From positions 9,300,938 through 9,364,937 of the forward strand of contig JAZAYU010000008.1 in NCBI GenBank assembly GCA_038501625.1: a DNA stretch of 64,000 nt, in the 5' to 3' direction. The DNA comes from Corbicula japonica (lineage: Eukaryota > Mollusca > Bivalvia > Venerida > Cyrenidae). A program made the translations under genes and the position numbers. Below are positions 1 to 10,868 of the stretch, piece by piece (positions within the stretch are counted from its first letter, which is position 1; every line of letters starts with the position of its first letter). The notes below the pieces were generated by a model. The model had not been told where the DNA came from and made no database searches. It saw nothing but the letters and a program-made list of their open reading frames with translations.

Positions 1-1321
1 TCCTTGAATTTCTTGAAAACCCTAACATTATTTTGACGAATTGGCACTAAACATTGTAGACCAGCCTATACTTATTTCAGGTATGAGTTGCTTTGGTATA
101 TTGTTCATGTATTTCAGAGTTCTCATGCAAACGGTTTTTCTTTTGTTTTAGTATGTGCTGGGTAATTAGAACATGAATTAGACTAAACTGAGCTTGCAAA
201 CATTTACTACATCCATAACTAAACACATTTATTTACTAAAATCTAGGTGGCAATAAGTAATTCCCCAAAAATTCATTTTTTGAAATTTTAGCCTGTATTC
301 GCCATTTGCAATGTTTGCGATACATTAAAGCTAGTCAATGCCCTGATAAATCAATAATTGTATGCCTCTATTCTCAAAAAAAAAAATCCATTATTTTATA
401 CATGAACATTTAAACTGAACTTCGTATCCATATATCGTCCAACAATATTGACCTGGCACCTCATTAGTTTTCGTAAAGGTCATTGGAAAAAAACTTGTAC
501 ATAGCCAGCAGATAAATTGATATATTTCTTCACTCCACACGTCAGTGAGTTGTGGTGTATTGGTATACTTGCCAGACTACCAATCTGAAGGTCTATGGTT
601 TGAATCCTAACAAACATCACTTTGAAAATACACATTTTTTAAATTTATTTGTAAGAATTCATTTGAAATCGTTCCACCACATCTGGTTTCTGAAAAATTT
701 TTAAATGGTAGTTTTTCTACAATTTTATTTGTGACTTTATGCAACCGTTAAGGCTATAAATGCATTTTGCTTTAGTGCATACATCCTATAAAAACAGTTA
801 TAAAAATACTACACAGGTAGTATACAAAGAAAAAATTGTCAGTGCGAGTTATAAGAGAATGCTAATTTTAAAATTAAAATAAAAGTGGCAGAAACCTGAA
901 TTTGAACCCACATGTTAGCGTCTATATTCATGATTCGAAACACCTTTACGGACTATGCTAAGTGGGCTTCTTAACTTTGACCGTTAAAAATTGGTTACAC
1001 ACATTCATATTGATTTACAAGTAGATGGTAAAATTTACAAAATATACCCACTACAAGGTCAAACGCAAGAATGCCAGGTCAATATTGTTGGACCATACCA
1101 TTAGGCTGTTGGTTGGATATTTTTTTATGTTTGAGAAGTGTTCATCAAGACTTTATTATGGCTTTATATGGCTTTATATAAATGTCAATTTGCTTAATGA
1201 CATTAGTGAACATGACTTACCCACATGATCACAGCATTGATAAGTCCCAGCTGTTTGACTCATAGCAGAGCAGTCCTCTTTTGTTCTAGATTCACAGTGT
1301 CAAAGACATGGGTAATTTTAG
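1..1321. other. AT-rich non-genic stretch
   Basis: No convincing exon, splice-bounded ORF or RNA gene is visible. The only structured pieces are two degenerate tRNA-like heads, at about 545-610 on plus and about 890-960 on minus. The short ORF at 1025-1228 has no recognisable domain and reads like chance AT-rich sequence. Confidence 0.5.
545..610 (+). repeat. Degenerate tRNA-like sequence, possible SINE head
   Basis: The stretch has an A-box-like segment (tggtgtattgg), a possible anticodon stem CAGA/TCTG around a 7-nt loop, and a B-box-like ggtttgaatcc. The T stem does not pair well and no clean acceptor stem is present. It is therefore more likely a decayed tRNA-derived SINE head than a working tRNA. 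A second B-box-like stretch lies on the minus strand near 895-911. Confidence 0.25.
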
Positions 1322-1451
1322 TTATTTTCTAATTCACTGCGTTCAAACGAAAATAAATTATTTATCCCATATTCAAGTAATTCATAGGTAGGAAAAGAAA
1401 TAAAAACACCAACTACAATAGGAATGGTCGTATTGCATTGCTATATACTAT
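1322..1451 (+). repeat. Left-end repeat A, copy 1
   Basis: This 130-bp block starts with ttattttctaattcactgcg and is repeated, apparently without mismatch, at 4080-4209. It marks the left end of the first of two abutting units of about 2.7 kb (1322-4081 and 4080-6747). No coding potential is seen. Confidence 0.9.
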
Positions 1452-3909
1452 ATTTCAACGACAACATTTCATTAACGTCTATTAGCCCATCTTTCCTGCA
1501 TCCTCGTCTTGGTTCGTGTCAAGCCGCACAACCGGAATCCTCGAGCCTGCTGCAATGAATGTCTATTATCATCCAGAACCTACTTGAATAGAAAAATAAC
1601 ATCATCTTATACATAAGCAAAAAGGAAAACAGCCAGTATTGTTTGCTAATAATCTGCGCCCTAAGTTAAAATAATGAAACAGAAAACGCCAAAATTTTCC
1701 TAAACGTCTTTGTGTAGATTCCTATCATTCAACTTTTTACATTCGACTTAACTCGCTTACATTAAGAACAATTAAAGTCAGACAATCCAGCGCCAAGTGG
1801 CACTCACTTTCAAGCCAGTCGGCTAGTCTTCCACAAAAACAACTCCATTCCATCACAGCGCCAATCGGCACTACAGCGCCAATCGGCACTTCAATTTTAC
1901 GCCACGTGGCGAGGTTCGTTCCCAGGAGGGGCAATATCTGATACTCAAACTAAACACTACCAATGCAGCGCCAAATGGCACTCACTTTCAAGCCAGTCGG
2001 CTAGTCTTTCACAAAACAATTCCATTCCAACACAGCGCCAATCGGCACTTCAATTTTACGCCACGTGGCGAGGTTCGTTCCCAGGAGGGGCAATATCTGA
2101 TAATCAAACATAACACTACCAATGCAGCGCCAAACGGCATTCACTTTCAAGCCAATCGGCTAGTCTTTCACAAAACAATTCCATTCCAACTCAGCGCCAA
2201 TCGGCACTACAGCGCCACTCGGCGCTTCAATTTTACGCCACGTGGCGAGGTTCGCTCCCAGGAGGGGCAATATCATCTGATAATCAAACTGAACACAACC
2301 AAAGCTTCACCAAATCACAGTCACTTTCAAGCCAATCGGCTAGTCTTCAAAAAACTATTCCATTCAAACACAGCGCCAATCGGCACTACAGCGCCAATCG
2401 GCACTTCAATTTCACGCCACATGGCGAGTTATCACTCAAATCGTTAACCTGATAATCGAGTTAAATACAACCAATGCCGTGCCAAGTGGCACTCACTTTC
2501 ATGCCAATCGGCTAGTCTTCAAAACGCAATTCCATTCAAATACAGCGCCAATCGGCACTACTTCGCCAATCGGCATAACATTTTTTCCAACACAGCCAAG
2601 CGGCTACACAGCGCCAAGTGACACCTCAATCTAATTCCAATCGGTTATTCTCTTAGCAAATCAAATTACAAAACAGCACCAAGCTACATTTCAATTTTAA
2701 GCCAATTGGCGGGTTTAAAGCAACTCCTTATTTAAGTTAATGCAATCAATCACTTCTAAGGCAAATTAACAGCGCCAAGTGGTTAAATTTGCAGTCCAAA
2801 AAATCATCATGCTTATAAATTTAATGTTAAGCGTTTTTCGATTATTTTTTAATGAAGTGGCTAATCTTTTCTCTAAATCGAATCGCATATAGCGTTCACA
2901 TTTTGTCAGGTTATGGGAGATCAGTCCATTAAAATCAAATATTTTGGCCAAATCAATTAAAATGCTACATTCTCCGCTAAGAAGTTTTCTTCGTCCTTAT
3001 CGTTTTAATCGTAGAAAATATATCCAATTCCACGTGTAAATCGTGTCAAATTATTCTTCCAATAACTACTGATCTTAAGATAAAATTTAAATTATACAAT
3101 TTCTAATTTTCACGGTAACTTAAAATCAAGACGCATTTAAGCCAATGCAATCAAATATGCTGAAATGTTAGTCAAGTTGCTTTTCTTGTTTCGAAGAAAT
3201 GCCATTCTTGGCAAGTAACACTTAAATTTTAGACTAAGTGGCGATTTCGGAATTCGTTCTCGTACACCATGAGAATCGAACCAAACACATCCACGCTAAT
3301 ACAGCGCCAAGTGGAAACGTAATATTGATGTAAATGAATATAATTAAACGCCAAGTGCGCATAAAATTTTACTCCAGTAGCGAGATTAAGGCCACACCAG
3401 CCTCTAATGAAAACAAAACACATCCGGTTCAATGCAATGTTATGTTGAACTACTGATTTAGTAAAGTGATTGTTTTGTCTAAACAAACACAATAGGATAT
3501 ATCGCACACTTTCGCCAAGAGGCGATTGATCAGAATCGAAGCCAACATACCCAAACACAAAATAACAGAACGCACAATCTAACTTTCAGCCAAGTGGTTT
3601 GTTCACATAAAATTGTAGAAAATGTTCTCAGTCCAATGCAGCTTCTGATAAGCGTTTGATATATACCTCAAAAATTACGAACCATTCTAATTGCGAAAAG
3701 AATCATTTGAAATTTATCTTTCATAACTTCTAAGTGACTTTTAATGCAAAATACCAATCTTGATAACAATCGTATAAACAAAATGAGACAAATAAGGTAA
3801 TTAAGCTGCTACCTATCAACTAAAAGTGTACAAAAGTGTTAACGGAGTTCTAACCGTCTTCGCAAATGGTGAAATCAAACACATAAAAAGAGGGTGGGTG
3901 GGACGGGAA
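1452..3909. other. Interior of first 2.7-kb unit
   Basis: This is non-genic sequence. It contains the GCCANNNGGC palindrome cluster (about 1790-3600, annotated separately). The flanking parts (1452-1780 and 3600-3909) show nothing recognisable. Minus-strand ORFs here, such as 3229-3558, run through the repeat cluster and lack any domain. Confidence 0.5.
1790..3600 (+). repeat. Cluster of about 30 GCCANNNGGC palindromes in degenerate 150-180 bp units
   Basis: The 10-mers gccaatcggc, gccaagtggc, gccacgtggc, gccagtcggc and close variants recur roughly 30 times. They are dense to about 2720, then sparse at 2774, 3306, 3351, 3512 and 3590. A longer unit beginning cagcgccaa(g/a)tggcactcac and containing aagccartcggctagtc recurs near 1791, 1973, 2124, 2303 and 2477, so the period is about 150-180 bp. 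The cores keep complementary GCC and GGC ends while the middle four bases vary. This could be a decayed satellite or an array of binding sites. I do not recognise the family. Confidence 0.85.
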
Positions 3910-4081
3910 ATTAGAAATATTTAATATGTCTGTACAATAGCAATGCGACGACTCGAATGAATTTTATCCAAGGTTTACACCATATATAATGACACTGCAC
4001 GAGAATTTCGTGAATCCTCACAATCAATAACCTTGAAGCATACACGAGATGAATTACATAGAAACGTGGATAAATACATTT
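3910..4081 (+). repeat. Right-end repeat B, copy 1
   Basis: This 172-bp block starts attagaaatatttaatatgt and is repeated at 6576-6747 with one mismatch seen (tacacgag versus tacatgag). It ends exactly where repeat A copy 2 begins; the two overlap by two t's. Confidence 0.9.
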
Positions 4082-4209
4082 ATTTTCTAATTCACTGCGT
4101 TCAAACGAAAATAAATTATTTATCCCATATTCAAGTAATTCATAGGTAGGAAAAGAAATAAAAACACCAACTACAATAGGAATGGTCGTATTGCATTGCT
4201 ATATACTAT
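4080..4209 (+). repeat. Left-end repeat A, copy 2
   Basis: This is the second copy of the 130-bp block at 1322-1451. It directly abuts repeat B copy 1, so unit 1 ends and unit 2 begins at this point. Confidence 0.9.
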
Positions 4210-6575
4210 CGAAAAACACAAAGAACGGGAAATTTCTATTCTTAGACCTTTATGAATTAGTAGTATCTCAGAATTAAGTAAAAGTTTGTAAAATTCACTA
4301 TTAGCGCGAATGTTTTTGTTTTTTCTTTAGATTTTTATTACGTAATTTTTTGAACATTTTAATTTCTATCGACTATATCATAAAACCATATCAATACATG
4401 CACGTGCAAATCCAACTCGACAAAACCTTCAAGGAAACACACTTATCAATCTAACGTTGCGTAATACGCAACGACAAGTTATTCTGAGCTAATATACTAA
4501 GGAACTTAGCGTAAGAACTATATGTTTCTGGTATGAGTAAATGAAATTCATGCATACTGAAATATTTAAAAATATATTATTCCTTGTTATTCAGCGCAAC
4601 TGTGGCAATGTTATCGATAATTTCCCGTAAAATCTACAGACTGATGTCATATTATATGTACAAATTATAATATTAAAACGCAAACAATCATAACTTGGGA
4701 ACATGGCGATCTTCCCATTGTGCTAATGGGCTAAAGTTCGCACTTTTGAAAATCTACATCCCATCATATATGAACATTCTCGTAGAAAACTCAAAAATAA
4801 CTGAAAATATACGAACCCATAAATGCCAGATTTTAATATACTTTCCATTTGCCTATCCAACCGTCGTTTCAGATCACCTGACAAAGCAATCTCTCCGATT
4901 CTTGGCTTACGTTGACCAACTGCATTAATGCCGAACTTGCCATAGTAATGATTATGTTGGGCTCAAACCAGCATCCCGTCATAAAAGATCAACAAATTGT
5001 TTGTCCTGGAATTACTAAGCATACTCTTTCTTAATTAAAACTGTTAGAATTATAATAAAAACAGTATTAATCATGGAAAAGAAAACAAATATCCACGGAT
5101 TTCAATAAACATTCTATTTTCTACCGAACCAATCGACAATGCAGTCTCTATGAAGCCAAGTCTACATGTAAAGCAATAGAATTTGCTTGAAATCTTAATT
5201 GTATTAAACACTAAAATATTATAATAAATAACTGTTTTAATTATTTCTATACTTCTAAAAGTCTAACTACCGTAAGTAAAATATAGGAAAACACTAGGCT
5301 CTTTGATCAGTTTATTCTCTCCAAAACAAGAGCCACTCATTTCATTTGGATAGAAAAGTACAGTTAGCGTCTTATACTGTATAAAATATACACACTTTCC
5401 ATGTTTTCCACGTGCAAATGTACATACAATTAATAACTTATTATATATGACCTATCTGATTGTTTTACAGCAAGCCTAAATAAACGCAGTAAAATGATCA
5501 CCATCACACTCATTTTTACTGCTGTTTGTTTTTTAAATACATGTGTAACAATATTTTTCATCGTTATAAAATTAACTTGTCAAATTATTATCTATTACAC
5601 AGAGATTAAGCGGCCAGACTTAAATTGCAACACTAATGCAAATGCAATAACAGCTGATTAACTTTCTCGTCCCTCTAGCATCACATGAACCTTCAACGAA
5701 AATAACCGATGTCTTTAAATTAGGCCTCAAACTCACGATTTAAAAAATCAAACATCATTTATACCAATATCTAGAATTCAATATTTGAAAAACTTAATAA
5801 AAACAAAAATACAAACGCATTTCCGAAAAATGCAAACCACTCTCAGGACGCTGACTAGATACGCCTTTTATTCATCATCCAGCAATCATCACGAGACTGT
5901 CAAATCTGAAAATATTATCGAATAGCATCTCGATATCTATCAAATGGAATGCTGCATGCCCCGAATTAAAATGTTTCTTCAAACATTGCCATAACAAGTG
6001 AAATCAATCCAATTTCAAAACTAATCTCTTATCTGTGATACTGAACAGTATTTCTTCCTCCAGTGAGTTTATCAACAACATTGCCGTTACATGCCAACGG
6101 AATAATAGTTGGAAAAAATTACTGAGATACATATTACCATTCCTAAGCCTATATTAAAATATGTTATTTAAAATGCACATGCATTTAATTGCTTTTAGAC
6201 AAATCGTAAATTACTGATTTCAATTTCATGTCACATTTACCAACAATTCAATATAAAAACTTTGTAAATATACATTCCCCTTATTCTATTCTTTGATTGC
6301 ACTAGATATATCAAAATGATTTACTTATCGAACACCACGTGCTCTTCTTCAAGTTTCTAAAATCTGAAAAATTTACAAAATGAATACTCATCAGTGACAA
6401 AATAATTTGTCAATGGTTCCGACTATCGCTGTTATTGCCGACCCCGAGCTCAAGTTGTATCCATGCCCTAGGATATTTGAAGAAAGTTGCCGAACATGAA
6501 CTCCATCAGAAAATTGAATTGTCCTTCTCACAGTCAAGTAATGACCTTCTCAAATACGTCCTTAACAATTTATGG
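4210..6575. other. Interior of second 2.7-kb unit, nothing recognised
   Basis: This AT-rich stretch has no recognisable gene. The 77-codon ORF at 4695-4928 has no known motif. By eye the interior does not resemble that of unit 1, although both ends of the units match closely. Confidence 0.45.
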
Positions 6576-6747
6576 ATTAGAAATATTTAATATGTCTGTA
6601 CAATAGCAATGCGACGACTCGAATGAATTTTATCCAAGGTTTACACCATATATAATGACACTGCACGAGAATTTCGTGAATCCTCACAATCAATAACCTT
6701 GAAGCATACATGAGATGAATTACATAGAAACGTGGATAAATACATTT
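6576..6747 (+). repeat. Right-end repeat B, copy 2
   Basis: This is the second copy of the 172-bp block at 3910-4081. It closes unit 2 (4080-6747, 2,668 bp; unit 1 is 2,760 bp). A LINE fragment begins about 90 bp downstream. Confidence 0.9.
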
Positions 6748-6834
6748 GACGGTCAATGTTTTGATAGGGATTTTAATAGGTAAAACAAGTCGAGTAACTG
6801 TAAAACAGCTGTTATTGTATTTACTAGAGGGTTA

Positions 6835-8560
6835 AAATTTCAATCGGTATTCACCAAGAACACAAATCAGCATAACTTAGACCAACCTAGTAATACATAT
6901 CCAGAAGCTCCACAAATACAAGTCAGCAGGTCAGGTGTCTTGAAACAACTGAAAAACATTAACACTTCTAAAGCCATTGGTCCGGACGCTATTCCAAGTA
7001 TTATTCTTAAAGACTGTGCCGATGAACTAGTGGACGGCCTGAGTGATATATTTCAATATTCCTTAAACCACGGGGAACTTCCAAATGACTGGCGAGATGC
7101 AAACGCTTCACCGGTATTCAAGAAGGGAGACAGACACTTAGCAGAGAACTATAGACCTGTAAGCCTTACTTCTGTAACTTCCAAGATACTAGAACATATT
7201 ATATGTAGACATCTTCTGAAACACTTCGAAAAATATAAAATATTAAGTTCATTAAACCATGGTTTTCGTTCTGGATATTCCACTGAAACTCAACTAATCG
7301 TCACAATGCATGATCTTCTCTCTACATTTGACAAGAAACAACAAGTCGATGTGGCTATTCTTGATTTTTCGAAAGCATTTGACACGGTACCTCACGATCT
7401 CCTTTTACTGAAAATGGCAAACTATGGTGTCAACGGATCACTGCTCCAATGGTTGTCATCATTCTTGAAACATCGATCTATGAACGTTGTGGTGGACGGC
7501 GAACATTCTAGAAGTGTCCATGTTGAATCTGGAGTCCCTCAGGGAACAGTATTGGGTCCTCTGATGTTCTTGTGTCATATAAACGACTTACCTCTCAGCG
7601 TTAAATCCTACGTTAGACTCTTTGCGGATGACTGTTTGTTGTATCGAACCATACATACCATTCAAGATCATATTGATTTACAAAACGACTTACACCAACT
7701 GGAAATGTGGGCTGAAACATGGGGCATGAAATTTAATGCAAAGAAATGTTATATATTAAGTGTTAAAAGTAAATCTACATATTTTTACGAATTGGACAAA
7801 ACTATATTAAAACACGTTGACTCAAATCCATATCTGGGAGTACTTATATCACAAGATCTCACGTGGTCCAGCCACATAGCAAACATCTGCAAAGGTGCTA
7901 GCTCAACACTCGGATTCCTGAGAAGAAATTTGAAACACTCTCCACTTGAATGTCGTAAAACTGCATACATTGCTCTTGTTCGTTCCAAACTAGAATATGC
8001 ATCCATTATTTGGGATCCCTATCTAAACAAAGACATTGATAAACTTGAAAAAATCCAAAGACAAGGTGCTAGATTTATCCTTAATGATTATAAAAGTAAA
8101 GAAGAAGGCTGTGTAACGAACATGTTGAAGTCGTTAAAACTAACAACACTTCAAGAACGTCGCAAATACAACCGACTGGTAATGCTCTACAAGATAGCAG
8201 GGGGGCTGGTGCCGGCAGTGGACCCTAACATATATTTGGCAAAAAAACCCGAAGGAAGAACTGTGAAACCCAAAAACTACACTGACCATATTGCATTAAA
8301 TATTGTGGAAAATAGAACCTCAAGAAACTCTAGATCATTCAAAATTCCCTTTGCTCACACAGAACAATTTAAAAATTCCTTTTTTGTAAAAACACTTGTT
8401 GACTGGAACCATCTGGAAGAAGAAAAAGTGCATGCGCTGACAGTAGAGGGCTTCAAGACAGCCCTTCAACGGGACTAAATCCCATACTCCACCCCCGTAG
8501 AACATATGCCAGCAGTGGCCCTTTCTACGTATCACTACAGATACAGATACAGATAAAATT
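6835..8560 (+). mobile_element. 5'-truncated jockey/CR1-like non-LTR retrotransposon
   Basis: Only the 3' part of a LINE remains. The coding region starts abruptly around 6835 inside the segment just upstream of the reverse transcriptase fingers. A single open frame then runs to 8478. A short 3' UTR follows, ending in the simple tail (acagat)n near 8537-8556. Severe 5' truncation is the usual outcome of target-primed reverse transcription. No clear target-site duplication was found. Confidence 0.9.
6838..8478 (+). pseudogene. LINE ORF2 fragment: reverse transcriptase and C-terminal domain
   Basis: The frame is uninterrupted and encodes an RNA-dependent DNA polymerase of the non-LTR type. Visible motifs are KAIGPDAIPS, FKKGDR followed by ENYRPVSLTS, HGFRSGYSTETQL, DFSKAFDTVPHDLL (motif A), SGVPQGTVLGPLMF (motif B), the catalytic LFADDCLLY (motif C, FADD at 7621-7632) and a thumb-like YLGVLISQDLTW. 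The C-terminal region resembles jockey-like elements of invertebrates. The endonuclease domain and ORF1 are absent, so the fragment cannot mobilise itself. The open frame suggests a fairly young insertion. Coding continues upstream of the first usable start codon, which supports truncation rather than a real start. Confidence 0.92.
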
Positions 8561-9560
8561 GAGGCCCGACTGCTAAATCCGTAATAGTACAATGAACAGG
8601 ACAATCAATAACCAGACATGGTGACCTTTTTTGAGCATTTGCATGGGAATTTAAACAGCAAATAAAATGTCGGTTATGGTTAATTGATAATTTGTAAACA
8701 TTGATGGTGAAAATATAATTTTACTACGTTTATACACGCATGCGGTTGAACAATCAGAAGGGCCTCATAATAACATACCTTGGTTTGACAGCTAGAAGTA
8801 CTGTTATAAGTACAGTCCCATATAAAAAGCACGTATAATTATACAGTATAAATTGTGAAGGCTGTACCTTTCCCTTTAACCCAAATCAGATTTTTTTTAA
8901 CCAAAGTTGAACCTTATGAAAATGCAAGTCTTACTGACTTCAACTGGTTTGTGTTCAGACTTAAGTCCAGTCCATAGTAAAAATTCATAGGCCTGGCAGT
9001 TAGGACCCAGGCGAAACTGTTAAATGACTAGTTCTTTTTCTAACATTGTCCAGCCCAACAGTGATCTGCAGTGATTCATTACAACAAATACACTGACAAA
9101 ATAAATCAGATGTAAAATTCACGTAGCAAACCATAATTATTAATTAACCTGTAACAGCAGCAAAACATCATCCCATAATTTTTCAGTTCAAACCAAGATT
9201 TCTTGAAGATGTGATCCTTGCATGCTTGTCGAACCATCTACCACACTAGCACAAGAACTTTTTAAATGGTGTGATATGGCAATGAATCTAACTCAGTCAT
9301 TACCATGGTAAAAACATCCCTGAAGATTGAAATTCCATTGGATTTCCGCAGCTTGACAAGTTCAATTATCAGCATTTAAATATTTTTTGGACTGCCAGGC
9401 AGGTCCCTTGGTTGACATCATTTGTATCTTGGGTTCTTAAACATCAGATGCCTATGGCTGAACCTGGGGACCTTCCCAGCTAGTAAACTATTACAATAAA
9501 GCCTCAATTCTATTACACTGATAAAAGCTATCTAAGTGCGGAAATTGTACACTTATACTA
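8561..9560. other. Non-genic AT-rich stretch
   Basis: No exon, RNA gene or recognisable repeat was seen between the LINE tail and the left end of the 159-bp monomer element. Confidence 0.45.
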
Positions 9561-10868
9561 GAATTTGGTGTTCCGCAGAACACACGTGTCGCCTGCCAGC
9601 AAAAAGTTGAAATGTGGGCCTATGTAAAATCATGATTCACCAATGGCTATTTGCATGCAGATGATATATAATTATATTCCAAGTATTAAGTAACTAGAAT
9701 GTTGTGTTCCGCGGAACACATGTGTCGCCTGCTTGGAAAACGTTGAAATGTGGGCCTATGTTTAATCATATATAATAAAAATATTTTATTGAAGTTGATT
9801 TCAATACTGCACAACAGAACACATGTGTAATCTAAATTACATTTAAAAGGGGAATAACTAAAATAATGGTGAAACCTGAGTTATCATTTTCAAAAATTGT
9901 TTTGTAAATGCAGATGAGTTATTCAAAGTATTAAGTGAATTAATTGAAGAAGTAATTTCCATTTTACAGGCAACACTAAGTTTCATGTTAAAGTTGCATT
10001 TAAAAGGCATATTACTCATAAAATATTGAAACTGGAGTTATCATTCTTGTCATCACAGATGGCATTGTTAGTGCTGATGATATATTCCAAGTACGAAGTG
10101 AATAGGACAAGTACTTTCAAAGTTATAGGCAACATTAAGTTTCATGTTAAAGTTGCATTTGAAAGGGGCATAACTAAAAAAATATTGAAACTGGAGTTAT
10201 CATTCTTGTCGTCACAGATGGCACTGTTCATGCTGATGATATATTCCAAGTATGAAGTGAATAGGACAAGTACTTTCAAAGTTATAGGCAACATTAAGTT
10301 TCAGGTTAAAGTTGCATTTGAAAGGGGCATAACTAAAAAAATATTGAAACTGGAGTTATCATTCTTGTCGTCACAGATGGCACTGTTCGTGCTGATGATA
10401 TATTTCAAGTATGAAGTGAATAGGACAAGTACTTTCGAAGTTATAGGCAACATTAAGTTTCAGGTTAAAGTTGCATTTGAAAGGGGCATAACTCAAAAAA
10501 TATTGAAACTGGAGTTATCATTCTTGTCGTCACAGATGGCACTGTTCATGCTGATGATATATTCCAAGTATGAAGTGAATAGGACAAGTACTTTCAAAGT
10601 TATAGGCAACATTAAGTTTCAGGTTAAAGTTGCATTTGAAAGGGGCATAACTCAAAAAATATTGAAACTGGAGTTATCATTCTTGTCGTCACAGATGGCA
10701 TTGTTCGTGCTGATGATATATTTCAAGTATGAAGTGAATAGGACAAGTACTTTCAAAGTTATAGGCAACATTAAGTTTCAGGTTAAAGTTGGGGGACTAC
10801 CGGACGCCGTCGACGCCGCCGGACAATAGGATCCCTATGTGTCTACCTGCTATCGCAGGCGACACAAA
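9561..10868 (+). mobile_element. Pearl-like element with 159-bp core monomers, first block
   Basis: The left part has two direct repeats about 142 bp apart (near 9568 and 9710), each with ttccgcrgaacac followed by gtgtcgcctgc. About five clean monomers of 159 bp follow (for example aatattgaaactgg at 10022, 10181 and 10340). The block ends with a GC-rich segment around 10790-10830 and then gcaggcgacac near 10855-10866, the inverse of gtgtcgcctgc. This layout of subterminal inverted repeats flanking satellite-like monomers resembles the pearl/CvA type of bivalve elements, considered non-autonomous and Helitron-related. The family assignment is an inference. Confidence 0.7.
10022..10790 (+). repeat. 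Tandem array of 159-bp monomers
   Basis: About five near-identical 159-bp copies each contain gaaaggggcataact. Because 159 is 3 x 53 the plus strand stays open for 267 codons (10026-10829), giving a 53-residue repeat. I regard that ORF as a by-product of the period. It has no domain, signal or splice context, and the diverged monomers to the right carry stops. Confidence 0.85.

Noticed and set aside
545..610. Working tRNA gene
   Set aside because: The T stem and acceptor stem do not pair; it is better explained as a SINE head.
1790..2720. CRISPR-like array
   Set aside because: Repeat words vary, spacing is irregular, the host is eukaryotic and no cas-like genes are present.
10026..10829. 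267-codon ORF made of 53-residue repeats
   Set aside because: The frame stays open because the monomer is 159 bp, a multiple of three. There is no known domain, splice context or start signal, and diverged monomers to the right are full of stops.
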